Shown here: positions 45,966 to 57,332 of the stretch, one piece after another
How positions within the stretch are numbered: position 1 is the stretch's first letter
Layout of the letters: each line of letters opens with the position of its first letter
Source: Bagarius yarrelli
Taxonomy: Eukaryota > Chordata > Actinopteri > Siluriformes > Sisoridae
Assembly: GCA_005784505.1 (NCBI GenBank)
Contig: VCAZ01000029.1
Location: 2,579,501-2,643,500 of the forward strand
Length of the DNA: 64,000 bases
Direction of reading: 5' to 3'
Notes under the pieces: generated by a model
The model's database searches: none
The model's input: only the letters and a program-made list of their open reading frames with translations
Told to the model about the DNA's origin: nothing
Made by a program: the position numbers and the translations under genes

Positions 45966-46761
45966 TGATTTTAAGATCAGTTTATTTAAATACGAAAGTG
46001 GGTATAACTGTAAAATAAACTATTTAGGAATTTGGAAAAAATGTGATCAGGGATTACATCCTGATTTATTAGCAATTTGATCTAGTTAGGGATTCGCTGA
46101 AGGAATATTATATGAATTTCATAAACAATAAAAATGTAATGTTCTTTAGAGAATCCATTGGAACATGATACAGAGTCAATTAAGGATTCGTTAGGGTTTA
46201 AATGTGAGTTATAATGAGTAAATAAGGTTCAACTTCAATTGGGATTCATTATAGGTTTTAATAAGGCTGGAATAGTGATTCGACTGGGATTTGACTTTAA
46301 AGATTTGTTAAAAATGCAAATTAGAATGATGTTTGTTGTGGATAAGAATTTAGTAGAATGATTTGATTCAGATTAGGCGTTGATTCGATATGGAGTCCAA
46401 AGGGATTTAATAAAGATTAAATAAAGATTTCGCTTCATTAAAGCTTCAAAATGATTCAATGAGGACTGAATAATGATTCATTAATGAGTTAGTAGTGAGT
46501 TTTTCAACAGTTTGGTAAAGATTCAGATGGAATTCATAAGGATTCAATAAAGGTTATATAATGATTCAGTATGGATTTGATACGACAGCGATTCATACAC
46601 ACTTGAGCACCAGATCATGTGAACAACCTTAGTCTAAAATCCAGATGTGCACATGGATCAGCTGACCCGACTAATGTGATATGGCCAAACTGCACAGATA
46701 TTAGATTACCATCAGCTTTATAGTTTCATCCACTTGTACTAAACTTGATCTGACACAATTA

Positions 46762-46764
<3 letters not shown>
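45966..46764. repeat. Degenerate 'gattca(n)taaggatt' repeat
   Basis: Words gattcaat, gattcatt, aggattc recur at uneven spacing of about 15-40 bp from 46090 to 46580, an old decayed tandem array. Confidence 0.45.

Positions 46765-46793
<29 letters not shown>
46765..46793. repeat. (GT)n microsatellite
   Basis: About 14 units. Confidence 0.95.
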
Positions 46794-46795
<2 letters not shown>

Positions 46796-47560
46796 CAGAA
46801 AGATAACATCTGACAAGATTAGCTGGAAAATTCGATACATACAGTATATATAGATGTTAAAGAGCGCACTCATAAGCCTTTGGTTGCTGTTGGGAGAAGA
46901 TCCAAAGCCCATCAGGGCGAAAAAAGAGCTCTAAGGATGTTTTACCTCAACAACGGATAAGATCAAGATAACCCCTTCTGTTCTATTTTTCTCCACCTCC
47001 TCTTTCTCTCTCTCTCTCTCTCTCTCTCCAGCTGAGTGTATTTTTACTACCCATCATGTTGAAGCAGAACCTTTCAGTAGTAGTGGTTTCAGGCAAACTC
47101 ATATAGCACCAGTGAGATCCCTGGTTAAAGGCTACGAAAAGGAACTTCAAGCTCAAGTTGTTGATAATCTCCTTCCAGTAAAAAAAAAGCTTCCTGACAC
47201 ATGCAGCACTCAATCCATCCAAACCATGATGAAGTAATGTGATGCCAAAACCATGTTATCACTTCTACCTGCCACAACAACAATTATTCATCAGCTGCTG
47301 ATCTTCTAGCAGCATCTGGTCACCATGTCAGGATGCTGGAGGCCTGAATTGATCTCACCTCCAGTTCTAGGCTGTACGACATGGTTAATTATTTCAAAAT
47401 CAAACACGCCACATGTACAGATGTGGTCGAGGTTCATCCAGATGTGGTTGAGCCATGCCAGTCCCTGGGAAATCACATATAAACCACCAACCAGGAAGTC
47501 CAAAATTGGTCCAAATCAAATAAAAACTTCAGCCATAATAGAAAGTTGATTTAATAGAAA
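46794..47560. other. Unassigned sequence, possibly a decayed element
   Basis: Overlapping short frames on both strands at 46983-47549 look less like random DNA than their neighbours, but I recognise no domain. (CT)n lies at 47001-47029. Confidence 0.3.
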
Positions 47561-48360
47561 CGCACCTGCTTATTTAGTAATATTTAATCAGCCAATCAGG
47601 TAGCAGCAACACAGAATATTTAGATCATGATTTTTTTCCCCTAAGTTTAAAAAAAAATTACTTTAAAAAAATTACAGTTAATACAGAAAAAATTGTATGT
47701 AAAGTTTTATTATTAATGTGAAAAACAAATCACACCAGAAGAGATGAATCATGTGAAAAAAAATGTGTGAAATACGTAGAAAAAAATGTATAATTGTAAT
47801 AAAATAAATCAGGTTTTAAAAACATACAAAAATTTTGTGTAAAAACCATAAAAAATTATTAATCATTTAAAATATGTGAAAAATAAATAAATGACTTAAA
47901 ATATCATTTAAAAAATGTTTAAAATGGTATCGAAACAACTGCATGTACAAATAAATAAATAAATAGACTAAAAAAAATCACATGCTGACAAACACAAATG
48001 TCATAAAATATATAAAAATGTGTAAAGTTTCCATAAACCACATGAGAAACTCATGACATTTCTGTGAGTGAGGTTTTTTTTTTTTTTTTTTTTACTGAAT
48101 ATCAAATTAGTCTTAAAAAAAAGTTAGCTAATTTCCTGACCGTGCAGCTATGGCATTAGCCGTTAGCACTTTGGTACTTTGGCACTGATTCAGCACGAAA
48201 GTTTTAATTAGTTTTAGGTGAAACATTTAGCAGCTAGCAAACGCTCTAACACTATGTTAGCATAATAACCTGAAATAGCGACCTGAGTAAACTAGTTTCA
48301 TCAGCTGCGCTCTATAATTACAATCCGACCATTTTGTCCTAAATTTAGTCTGAATGCAGA
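47561..48360. other. A-rich DNA, no gene; T-run 48074-48093
   Basis: Strong A bias and 'aaaatgtgtgaaa' / 'cataaaa' words suggest degenerate simple DNA. Confidence 0.5.
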
Positions 48361-48830
48361 GGAGGAAGCTTGAGGCGGCGGCGTCTCTTTCTCAGTCTAA
48401 TTGGCAGCAGGTCACAAGAGCCGAGCTAGCACAGCAACCGCTCCAGCAGTGGCCTTAGCACTGAAGATATCATGCAGGTGACACTTATTTGCCCTGCTTC
48501 TCTCCTGTGAGACTAAAACAGCCCACGTTAGCCTAAGCCAGGTAATAAGGCCCTAAATGTCCCTAAGCTTGGCCATAATGAGGAGAGACTAATGGCAGAT
48601 GGGCAAAATTCGAAGCAGGAAATTGAACCCTGGGGTAACAGATGACTCAGCTGTCCAGATTCGGCCTGGAAATTTTTCAGCATGTTAAACCTCAGCCGAG
48701 TCTAATGCAAGATTCAATTGCTCGTGTTCTGGCTCGACCGCGCCATCGCTCATGTCACGCGGAAGCCGGTTGGGTTAGCGGCATAGAACAAAGTGCTCGA
48801 ATTAAAGACAAATTTGGATAGAAGCTTGTG
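48361..48830. other. Repeat-poor GC-balanced island, possible conserved non-coding element
   Basis: It sits sharply between AT-rich blocks, lacks SINEs, and has no significant open frame. Confidence 0.3.
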
Positions 48831-50490
48831 TGACTAAATGTAATGCAGATGTGGGGCAGATTTCCAGCTAACAACAGCCCGATGTGCTAAAACTGCTAAA
48901 TTCTGACATACACTTAACTTTTAATACTATAAAACGGATAATGATCATGAAAAATACACTGTGAAAGGAAATTAGCCCCTTTTATTTTACAGAGGAGACA
49001 CGGAAACCATCACTTATTTACAACGTCACAATTTCTACTCAATAAACTGAAACTAATTTGCAGTTTATTAATAGTTAGTAAAGTATTAATTATGTTAAGT
49101 TAGAGGGTAGTACAGGTCAAGAATCTAGAATCTGCTTATAAAGTATAAGACATTAATATTTGTTTTACACATACTAATAAACAGCTAATATTTTTCTAAA
49201 CACAAATTTTAGCTAACGTTAGCTAAAACGATCCTAACTAGCCGAATGCTAATCTTTAACTTTTATCCTATTCCAAAAAATGATATTTAGACTATAAAAG
49301 ACAATAATAAGGAATGAATTGGCTAAAAAAAAAGGTAAATTAATTAACAGGCTTAAAAATTAATTGAGCATCAAATATTATAGAAACAAAATTAGCATTT
49401 AAAAAATTTAAAATGACGAAATTAAAAAAAAAAATCAATAAATAAACATTTTTACAATTTACTTAGGGTGAGAAATAGATAAATAAATATTATTTTTATT
49501 TTTTTTAGTCGAGTTCTAAAATTATTTATGCTAATTGAGCTGCTTGTACATACACATGGCACAATAATAAATTTGCATAAATGACATAAAATAAAACTTA
49601 TCTAATCTATATTATATTATATTATATATATTATTATATATATTATTATATATTTGAGTTCATTTATCAGAATAAGAAACATACATAAATCCAACAGCAA
49701 TAAATATTAAATGCACAGGTTTTTATTTCCTACCATATTATTCAGAAATGTTTTACTTTTTGTGTCACTTTATCATCTGTTTAAGTGTTAAACGGTATTT
49801 AAATAACTTTATTTACTGTTTTTGAATAATAAAAAAAAGCCTGAAGATACTGCAGATGCTCTTGTTCCTCGTCCCACTCACTTCCTTATATTTATCTAGA
49901 ACAAAATAAACGCTGGCCAGAATTTGCTCCAGCTGCAGGCGAGGCTTGGGAGGCGTAAGTAAAGATGGACTTGTTCCATTATTTATGGTGTGCTGCAGTT
50001 CCTAAATCAACATTAGCTACAGAAATAATTGGACTTTTTTTATCTGAAACCCAGTATACGTCTGTCCGTCCGTCCATACATCCGTCCGCTTATCCACCAC
50101 CACCGCCGTCTATCTCTGCAGTAAGAACGGGTCAGAAAGGTCTGCGTTCTGCTTCCGTCAGCATGTGGTGCTGAATAAATTATCCAGGAGAGGACACGGT
50201 GTGGAGATGAGTTTCCGGAAGGGTCGGCACTTCTATTTATTTCTTCATTTTTTTAGGAGTTCAGATTAGTCATGTTTCCTTACAACACCTGTTTACTCGG
50301 GCCTGAAAACAAGACAGGGTGATGCAATCTGCTGATTTCAGAAAAAAAAAACAGCTTTCTATCAGGATGTGATTCTTTCATCTCGGCAGTGTGTGTGTAG
50401 GTGTGTGAGTGTGAGGGACACTTCAAAAATAAGCTTTGCAGTAATTTTGACAGAACATCGACTTGAAGTTGTTTTAGATATTCAGTCAAG
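48831..50490. other. AT-rich DNA, no gene; ATT/AT microsatellite 49600-49654
   Basis: TATTATATTATAT-type tract and otherwise low-complexity AT-rich DNA. Confidence 0.5.
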
Positions 50491-50832
50491 CCACACCCCT
50501 TAACTATGGCTGGCAGATACACAAACCACACCCCCTTTACTATGACTAAAAGATACAGATAAACAAACCACACCCCCTTCTCTATGACTGACAGAAAACA
50601 GGCCACACCTCCTTCTCTTTAACTGACAGATACACAAGCCACACCCCCTTCACCGCAACTAACAGATACACAAACCACACCCGCTTCACTATGACTGGAA
50701 GATACACAAACCACACCCCTTTCACTGCAACTGACAGATACAGCTACACAAACCACACCCCTTCACTATGACTGACAGGTACAAAAACCACACCCCCCTT
50801 CACTATGACTGACAGATACAAAGGCCAAACCT
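50491..50832. repeat. 35/36-bp minisatellite with CCACACCCC core, ten units
   Basis: CCACACC (last one CCAAACC) starts at 50491, 50526, 50568, 50603, 50639, 50675, 50711, 50753, 50788 and 50825: spacing 35-37 bp, with two 42-bp units carrying a 6-bp insertion. The unit continues 'ttcactatgactgacagata'. Confidence 0.95.
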
Positions 50833-51707
50833 TTTTTTATAGATCTAATAAAAGGAAATATATTAAATGATGATAAAGGATGAATTATTTTTGTTTTAGT
50901 GTTTTAATGATAAAAGTTTGACTTTTTTATTTAAATAAATTGATCCGTGCTCGAAACTGCACATCAGCGTGAAAGCAAAAAGCGAAATCAACCATATCCA
51001 GTTCTGGGAAAATGGGCTCACGGCTCACGGCTTTGCTATCCAGAAGCCGCGGTCCAATAAATGAATGAGAAAACACACACACATATACAATACACACACA
51101 CACACACAATTCGCCAGGCTTCAAAATGGGCTGCGTCCCAGAACCTCATACCTGCCTTTCATTTTCCATTTCAATCAGTGCGGGCGGCCATTACCCCGCC
51201 CCATTTAGTGTGGCATTATGTTGACAAAATAGACCATTACTGTCATGAAGTTTGAGGAAAGCAACAGGACTTTTTTTCACCTGATTTAATTCGAGGCTTC
51301 AACCTGGAAATGTTGCACCGCAGGCCTCATTTACGCTCGGCATAACAGAGAGCCATAAAAATAACGCCGATGCGGAATTTCTCTCTCTTTCTCTCGGTTT
51401 GTTATTGTAGGAATATTCATCCACACGCGCCCGACAGCGGAGGCGAGATGGGGCTTGTGCGGCGAATGAAACGGAATCTGCGACAGCTTTACATGCGTGA
51501 ACCAATTTCACAAATATCCACAGCTGGAGAAAAAAAAAGCTTTACGGTGGCGGCAGACGGGCCGCCAGTGCTAATAATCGGGTCCATACACCGAAATGTT
51601 GGCTTTTCTGATCGGTTCGGCAGGAAGAATCAAATTTACGGTCAACGGTTTTTAAAAAAAAATTAAATTAAAAAAAACATGAACGCAAAAAAATAAATAA
51701 ATAACAT
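50833..51707. other. No gene; (CA)n 51074-51109; candidate conserved island 51280-51640
   Basis: 51280-51640 is GC-balanced, unique and sharply bounded by simple DNA. An open plus-strand frame across it shows no domain. Confidence 0.4.
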
Positions 51708-51802
51708 GTGGGAGCTCGGTGGTTTAGGTGTTGATGTGGGTTCAATTCCTATTACCATGAAGATGCTTTTCTGGGCCCCTAACCAAGGCCCTTAATTCTA
51801 TA
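51708..51802 (+). mobile_element. SINE, plus copy, diverged
   Basis: 'gggagctcggtggtttaggt', 'gtgggttcaattcct' and core GGGCCCCTAACCAAGGCCCT are recognisable. Confidence 0.7.
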
Positions 51803-52778
51803 TTATAACCTAATAGATAGAACTCATATTGGCCATAGCTTAGAACAGCCGTTATTTACAGCCAATCAAAAATGGTTTTGCATTGTGATTGGTCGAGGCT
51901 TTCTACACCCCCTTCCTCAAACTTCTCAACATAGATCCCGCCTCCAACTGCTTTTATCAAATCACAAATCCTACAAAAGAAAATGAAAACCTATATGTAT
52001 ACCGCTGTCTTCAACAAATTTTGATCGGGAGGGCCAGGCAGAGGTTTGGGTGGGCTCAGCCCGAGTATCACGATTAAGTATAAAAGCAAGCCAAGACAAA
52101 AACTTTGCGCAAGAAGGAAAAAAAAAAAAAAAAAAAAAGAATGCAAGAATGCAAAACTTATGCAAAAATTAGGCTTCCTCACCATCTCCAGTGACACGCC
52201 TGCGCAAAATATTGCAAAAAGAATTGTAAATAAAAAAACGCAGAGAAAAGTGTAAAAAAAAAATTACATCAACTTACACAAAAACAACCAACCGAGTAAA
52301 AAAAACCCCCAAAAAAACCCATTCGTTTAAATATATTTCCATTTAAGTTGGTCAGCAAAAACACTGGAAATCGTTTCTTCTTGCTTTTGTGAGTCAATAA
52401 GTGCAAAAGACGTCTTCTTTAAAAAGCCTTTGGGAAAAAAAAATCCTTCTAAACATCAATAAACTCTTTAAACGGATTCGCCGAAATGTTGAAAGCAGCA
52501 GCGAGAGAAAAAAGCGAAAGGTGATGAGGGCGATGACAGAATGTGGACTAAAACGCTCTGAAAGCTCGACCCGGCTTCTCTCAATACACTTTGTGTTCAC
52601 GCTATTTGATGCTCGGCTGCAGTCAACCTTTCTTTGAAGCTTTCTTGGAAGCGGATTCAAAACGGGAATCTCGGGATGAAATGCCAGACCTGAAAGTGTC
52701 TTCTCTTCATCACGGGGGGACGGGGAATAGGAACCAGGGGTGGGCGCCGACGTCCCGGGGAAAGACACTGAAATCCAC

Positions 52779-52813
<35 letters not shown>

Positions 52814-53940
52814 CGGTTTTTGTTTCGGACTGTCAAACTAAACAAAGCAAACAATTCTGAGCAGCTTAACAGGCTTAGAATTCAGGCATCAGTCAGAAGT
52901 TTAATATAAAACATCAACAATTCATTATTAAATCGTATTAAAAATTTTAATTAATCTAATTTGTTGCCTCATTTAATTTATTAAATGTAAAACCATTTAC
53001 TAAACCATAGATTTATTTTGTTTATTTTAATTTTTTTGGTGTGCCACCCCTAGGATTTGCTGTGCCCTCCTTATTTCCTTTTTCCTGGAAGCGCCACTGG
53101 AAATAAATTAATTCCATCACTATCCAATGTCAGTTCCGCTCGCTCCTTCTGTTCTTTCTGAAAATGTGATTATTGGTGTTGTTTTTTCTAAATGTCGGAC
53201 GATTGAGTTCTGTAATTCCTTTAGCCTCGATCCTGCCCACCTGTAACAGAATTGTAAATGCTTGTATTGCTTTTTACATTTTTGGTATCTGTTTTACAAT
53301 CAGAGCGAACGACGGCACAGGACGGGGTAAGATTTCTATTATCAATCCGGCAGCGCTCGTGAACACATTTCGAAATTGTAGCTGTCAGACGTTTAAAAAG
53401 GTTTTCATTGTTACTGAAAGGTTGCTTTGCCTCGTTTCTATTCAGCTGTGGCAAAATAATCAATCCTTTAACGTTTAATTAAAGGCCAAACTCATATCAG
53501 CCCTGTTTTCTAGCGGAAAAAAAAATAAAATCGCAAAAGAACCAGAAAGTTTGAATATCAAGTCCTGCGCCGTGTGCCGGAAAGAAAGCGTTTCCAGCGA
53601 GACAGCGTTTCCGGAGAGAAAGCGTTTGACACTGTTGGCATTTGTTTGCGCGGGTGACCTTTTACACGTCCCTGAAATCTCCAGCAGTCTTGTTTCCCGT
53701 CCGGAAATCTTTCAAATGTGACATAAGAGTGGAGAAATCAGCGGGAAAAATAACAGCAAGGCCTTCACAATGTCTCGTCTCTGGATCACGTCTGTCAAAA
53801 GAGAACGAGTGACTAGAGACAACATCAAAGTCCTGACGGATGAGGTGACGTTTACATCCAGTTTTACTTTTTGCCTAAAATAAAAAATAAATGACAATAA
53901 ACGCCAGAATAAACACTTTTTGCCAAATGAATTTAAAAGC
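51803..53940. other. No gene; poly(A) 52118-52139, poly(T) 52782-52813
   Basis: Two long homopolymers and unique DNA. 53034-53100 ('ggtgtgccacccctagga', 'tggaagcgccactgg') may be a scrap of a DNA transposon. 53140-53480 is repeat-poor. Confidence 0.4.
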
Positions 53941-54172
53941 TTTAGCACTCACAGCTCCCAGGTTCAAATTCCTGGCATGGGTTTTTCTGTCTTTTCTATT
54001 GCCCATAGCAAGTGTGAATGTGTGTAGTGGTTTATCTGTATGTGGCCTTGTGATAGACTGATGATCTGTCCAGGATGACCCCTGATTTTCGCCTAATGAC
54101 AGCTGGGATTGACTCCAGCAGATCCCTGTGACCCTGATTTTGAAAAAGCGGGTATAGACAATGGATGGATGG
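53941..54172 (+). mobile_element. tRNA-derived SINE (second family), diverged copy
   Basis: 'tttagcactcacagctcccaggttcaaattcctgg', 'gtggccttgtgatagactga', 'gacagctgggattgactcca' and the end 'acaatggatggatggg' match the copy at 38.9 kb; part of the body is deleted. Confidence 0.8.
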
Positions 54173-54315
54173 GAGTGATGGATTAAATTAACTTCTTCCG
54201 GAACTTGATTAATTCTCACCCACATTTCACACCTGCCAACTTGGTTACATCCATAGTTAGTTTGTCAGACACTTGGGTACTCTATACTACCATGGGAAGT
54301 TGTTCTAGCATTTTT

Positions 54316-54467
54316 AGCAACCCTTATCCAGAGCAACTTACATTCATCTAATTCATCTTATTCAACTGAGGTTAAGGGCCTTGCCTAAAGGCCAAGCAGT
54401 GGCAACATGTCAGTGTTGGGAATTGAATCCACAAATTTCTGATCAACACCCTCTTCACTGCGATAAT
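54316..54467 (-). mobile_element. SINE (V-SINE/Mermaid type), minus copy
   Basis: The complement has core 'ttaggcaaggcccttaacct', then 'gatgaatgtaagttgctctg' and 'gataagggttgct', the classic tail that other local copies have lost. Confidence 0.8.
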
Positions 54468-55150
54468 GCCGTAAATGCTTCATTCCTTGCTTTCAGTCTT
54501 TTAAACTGGTCCTCCCAGACTCTCTGACTCCATGGCAGATGATTTGTAATGCCATTACAGAGAATTATAAGCCAAATCTTCTGTCCAAACGTCTATTTCT
54601 AGCACTACATGAATAGATTTTTTGCCCCTCTGTTTGTCATGTGACCCACTGTCACTTTTTGAACAAATCTCCGACCTTTGCATTAATACCATTGGCCCGC
54701 TGATTGAATAGACCGAGTGCGTAGACGACCGCTCTTGTTAACCGTGTCACGATAAGACAACTTCCACGGCGTCTAATTAGACGTGTTGGACTTGATGCAT
54801 GTGAGGACGCGGCTGCTGGATTCCCACTGGCTTTAGCCCTCCACTACTCCGGATCAATATTGTCTCTGTTAATGAGATCCTCTGATAAATAGGCAAACCG
54901 AGGCGCTCAGAGTCTCCCTTGGCTCTCATGCTTTACAAACTTGAGCAGCTTGAGGGTTGGAGAGGAATTTAAAAGATAGCAATTATCTTTCAAAGTTCAC
55001 CTAAAAGCATATTAATGGTGGACATTAAGGGGCTTTTCATTGTGTGGTACAAATAAAAGAGCCAAGGGACAAGAAACATATCCTGCTGCGGATTTCATAG
55101 ACAATGCAGAGCAACAAGCTAAACAACAATCCAGTGTTGAAAAAATGTAT
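54468..55150. other. No gene; repeat-poor island 54680-54990 with a homeobox-like palindrome
   Basis: CGTCTAATTAGACG (54770-54783) is a perfect 14-bp palindrome centred on TAATTA. The island is GC-balanced and lacks repeats, in keeping with a conserved non-coding element. Confidence 0.35.
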
Positions 55151-55157
55151 TCCTTCT

Positions 55158-55198
55158 CTAAAAGAGACAGATGGGTAACGCCCATCTGTCTCTTTTAG
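55158..55198. repeat. Perfect 18-bp hairpin with 5-nt loop
   Basis: CTAAAAGAGACAGATGGG (55158-55175), loop TAACG, then its exact complement (55181-55198). Confidence 0.97.
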
Positions 55199-55335
55199 GT
55201 TGTCACAATTTCGCTTCAAACAGCTTCCTGCCTGAATTCAGACAATGGACATTCCTTTGAAAGAGACATTCCTTTTTCCCAGAGACTAATTAATAAAAAT
55301 AAACATTAAATATGCTTTAATGCATTATTTAAAAA

Positions 55336-56050
55336 AAAAATAGGCTATGCCAAATAATAGTTAAATAGGCCACACCTTCCATACAAAAATAATCGTTAAA
55401 TAGGCCACCCCTTCCTTACAAAGATAACCATTAAATAGGCCACACCTTCCAAAAAAAAATAATTGTTATATAGGCCACGCCTTCCTTACAAAGATAATCA
55501 TTAAATAAGCCATGACTCCTCTACAAAAATAATTATTAAATAGGCCACGCCTTCCTTACAAATATAATCATTAAATAGGCCATGCCTCCTTTACAAAAAT
55601 AATTATTAAATAGGCCACACCTTTCTTACAAAGAAAACCGTTAAATAGGCCACGCCTTCCTAACAAAAATAACCATTGAATGGGCCACGCCTTCCTTACA
55701 AAGATAATCGTTAAATGGGCTACGCCTTCCTTACAAAGATAACCGTTAAATGGGCCACGCCTACCTTACAAAGATAATTATTAAATAGACCAGGCCTTTC
55801 TTAAAAAGACAAAAAATAATCGTTAAATAGGCCACGCCTTCCTTACAAAGATAATCGTTTAATAGGCCACCCCTTCTTACAAAGATAACTGTAAATAGGC
55901 CACGCCTTCCTTACAAAAGAAAATCGTTAAATAGGCCACGCCTTCTATAAAAAGATATATTAAGTTATATAATAGATATATAAAGTTATTAAATGGGTCA
56001 CACCTTCCTTACAAAGACAAAAGATAATTGTTAAATAGGCCACATTAATG
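55336..56050. repeat. 35-bp minisatellite with GGCCACGCC core, about 18 units
   Basis: 'aaataggcc' is at 55363, 55398 and 55433 and continues at 35 bp; the core is AGGCCACGCCTTCCTTACAA. Three late units carry insertions (AAAAGACAAAA, TATA-rich). Confidence 0.95.
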
Positions 56051-56982
56051 GCATTAAAAACAGCTCCTACTTTTCATTGCTAGGACTGGCAGGAGCGAAC
56101 AGAAGTTTTCGTTTCTCTTTTTGTTCTCGAAAAATACAATTTGTTCAAAAAACAATTTTGACATTACTTATGAATAAAAAATAATAAAAAGCCGCTGCAA
56201 GAATTTTCAGTTACAAGGTTACATTTTTTTATATTCATCTGTAAATCTCTGAATAGAATAATTTAAAGGTTTTAACTAAACTTTTCAGCTTCTGAAAAAT
56301 TCTTCTGCTAAATTATGTATTTTCCATCAAAACATCTGATTAAAGACAAAAAAAGTCTCCCAATTTTCAATCCCAAACATTCTACATAAAGCAGAAGCAA
56401 CAGGTGAAACACGTGTGGAACAAACCGACGAGGTCACAGCTTTTCCCGGCAGCCATGAACAACTCCAGCATGCACTAGTGCAGCTCGCACCATGCCACAA
56501 AGCTTCGTGAATCTTTATAGATGTTTGTTCTTGGGTTCGGCAAATCTATGAGCTGTTCAGCAAACCCCTGAAGCGTGTAAATCAGAGGCGAGGCCAGGCC
56601 AGTTGAGGCAGTGTGCTTTGAGAAGCCGTGCTGCTGTGATGATCAGAGAAACAGGGCACGGGCTTGAGAGAGTCTGCGCTGGCTCATACGTGCTGCTCCA
56701 GGCTTAACATCGGAAGCGAGAGGAGGAACGCCGCCGCGAACCCAAACACCGCCAGACTCCTGTCTGCTTCTATCTGTTTAAACTCTTTAATGAGCTTTCT
56801 GCCGTAAAGACTCTGCAGAACCCCGACTACAAAGACGTTTCCACATGCTTCCTTTCTAAGGTTCATCATCAGGTTGTTTCACTCATGCTTTTTTAGCATT
56901 GGTAAAAGCTGCAGGGGCACATGACTCGACTCTTTCTTAACACAACCGAGAGATAGAGAGAGAGAGTAAAATACATACATCA
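56051..56982. other. No gene seen
   Basis: Unique DNA; a short GAGA run at 56950-56968 precedes the dispersed repeat. Confidence 0.5.
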
Positions 56983-57332
56983 GTGATGTGCAGTCCGGGT
57001 CAGTCAGTGGTTCTCTGCTGTTTAAAATCTATCAGAATAACTGACCTTCATTTACAACCATTAAATGGTATTAATTTATTCCAGCAGTTTATTCTCTTCA
57101 TTTCGTAGTGTTTCTCTCGCTGCACTGCTTCCAGTATGTGGATGTGGATATAAGATTTTTAATCCGATCAGATTTCAGTTTCTATGTGTTGCCATGTTAA
57201 TCTAATCTGCCCTTCAGAATCAGTAGCGCTGCCCATGTGACTTACACTATATTAGCAGTGGCAGGTTGATCCTTTGGTTAATATGATTAAAGTTGTTTAA
57301 ATGACTGTTTCTTTAACCAATCAGATTTTTTA
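56983..57332 (+). repeat. Unclassified dispersed repeat family, copy 3
   Basis: 'gcagtccgggtcagtcagt', 'ccagcagtttattctcttca', 'tttctctcgctgcactgctt' and 'ttctttaaccaatcagattt' match copies at 33.0 and 41.4 kb. Confidence 0.85.

Noticed and set aside
55158..55198. MicroRNA precursor
   Set aside because: The stem is only 18 bp with a 5-nt loop, shorter than a normal precursor.
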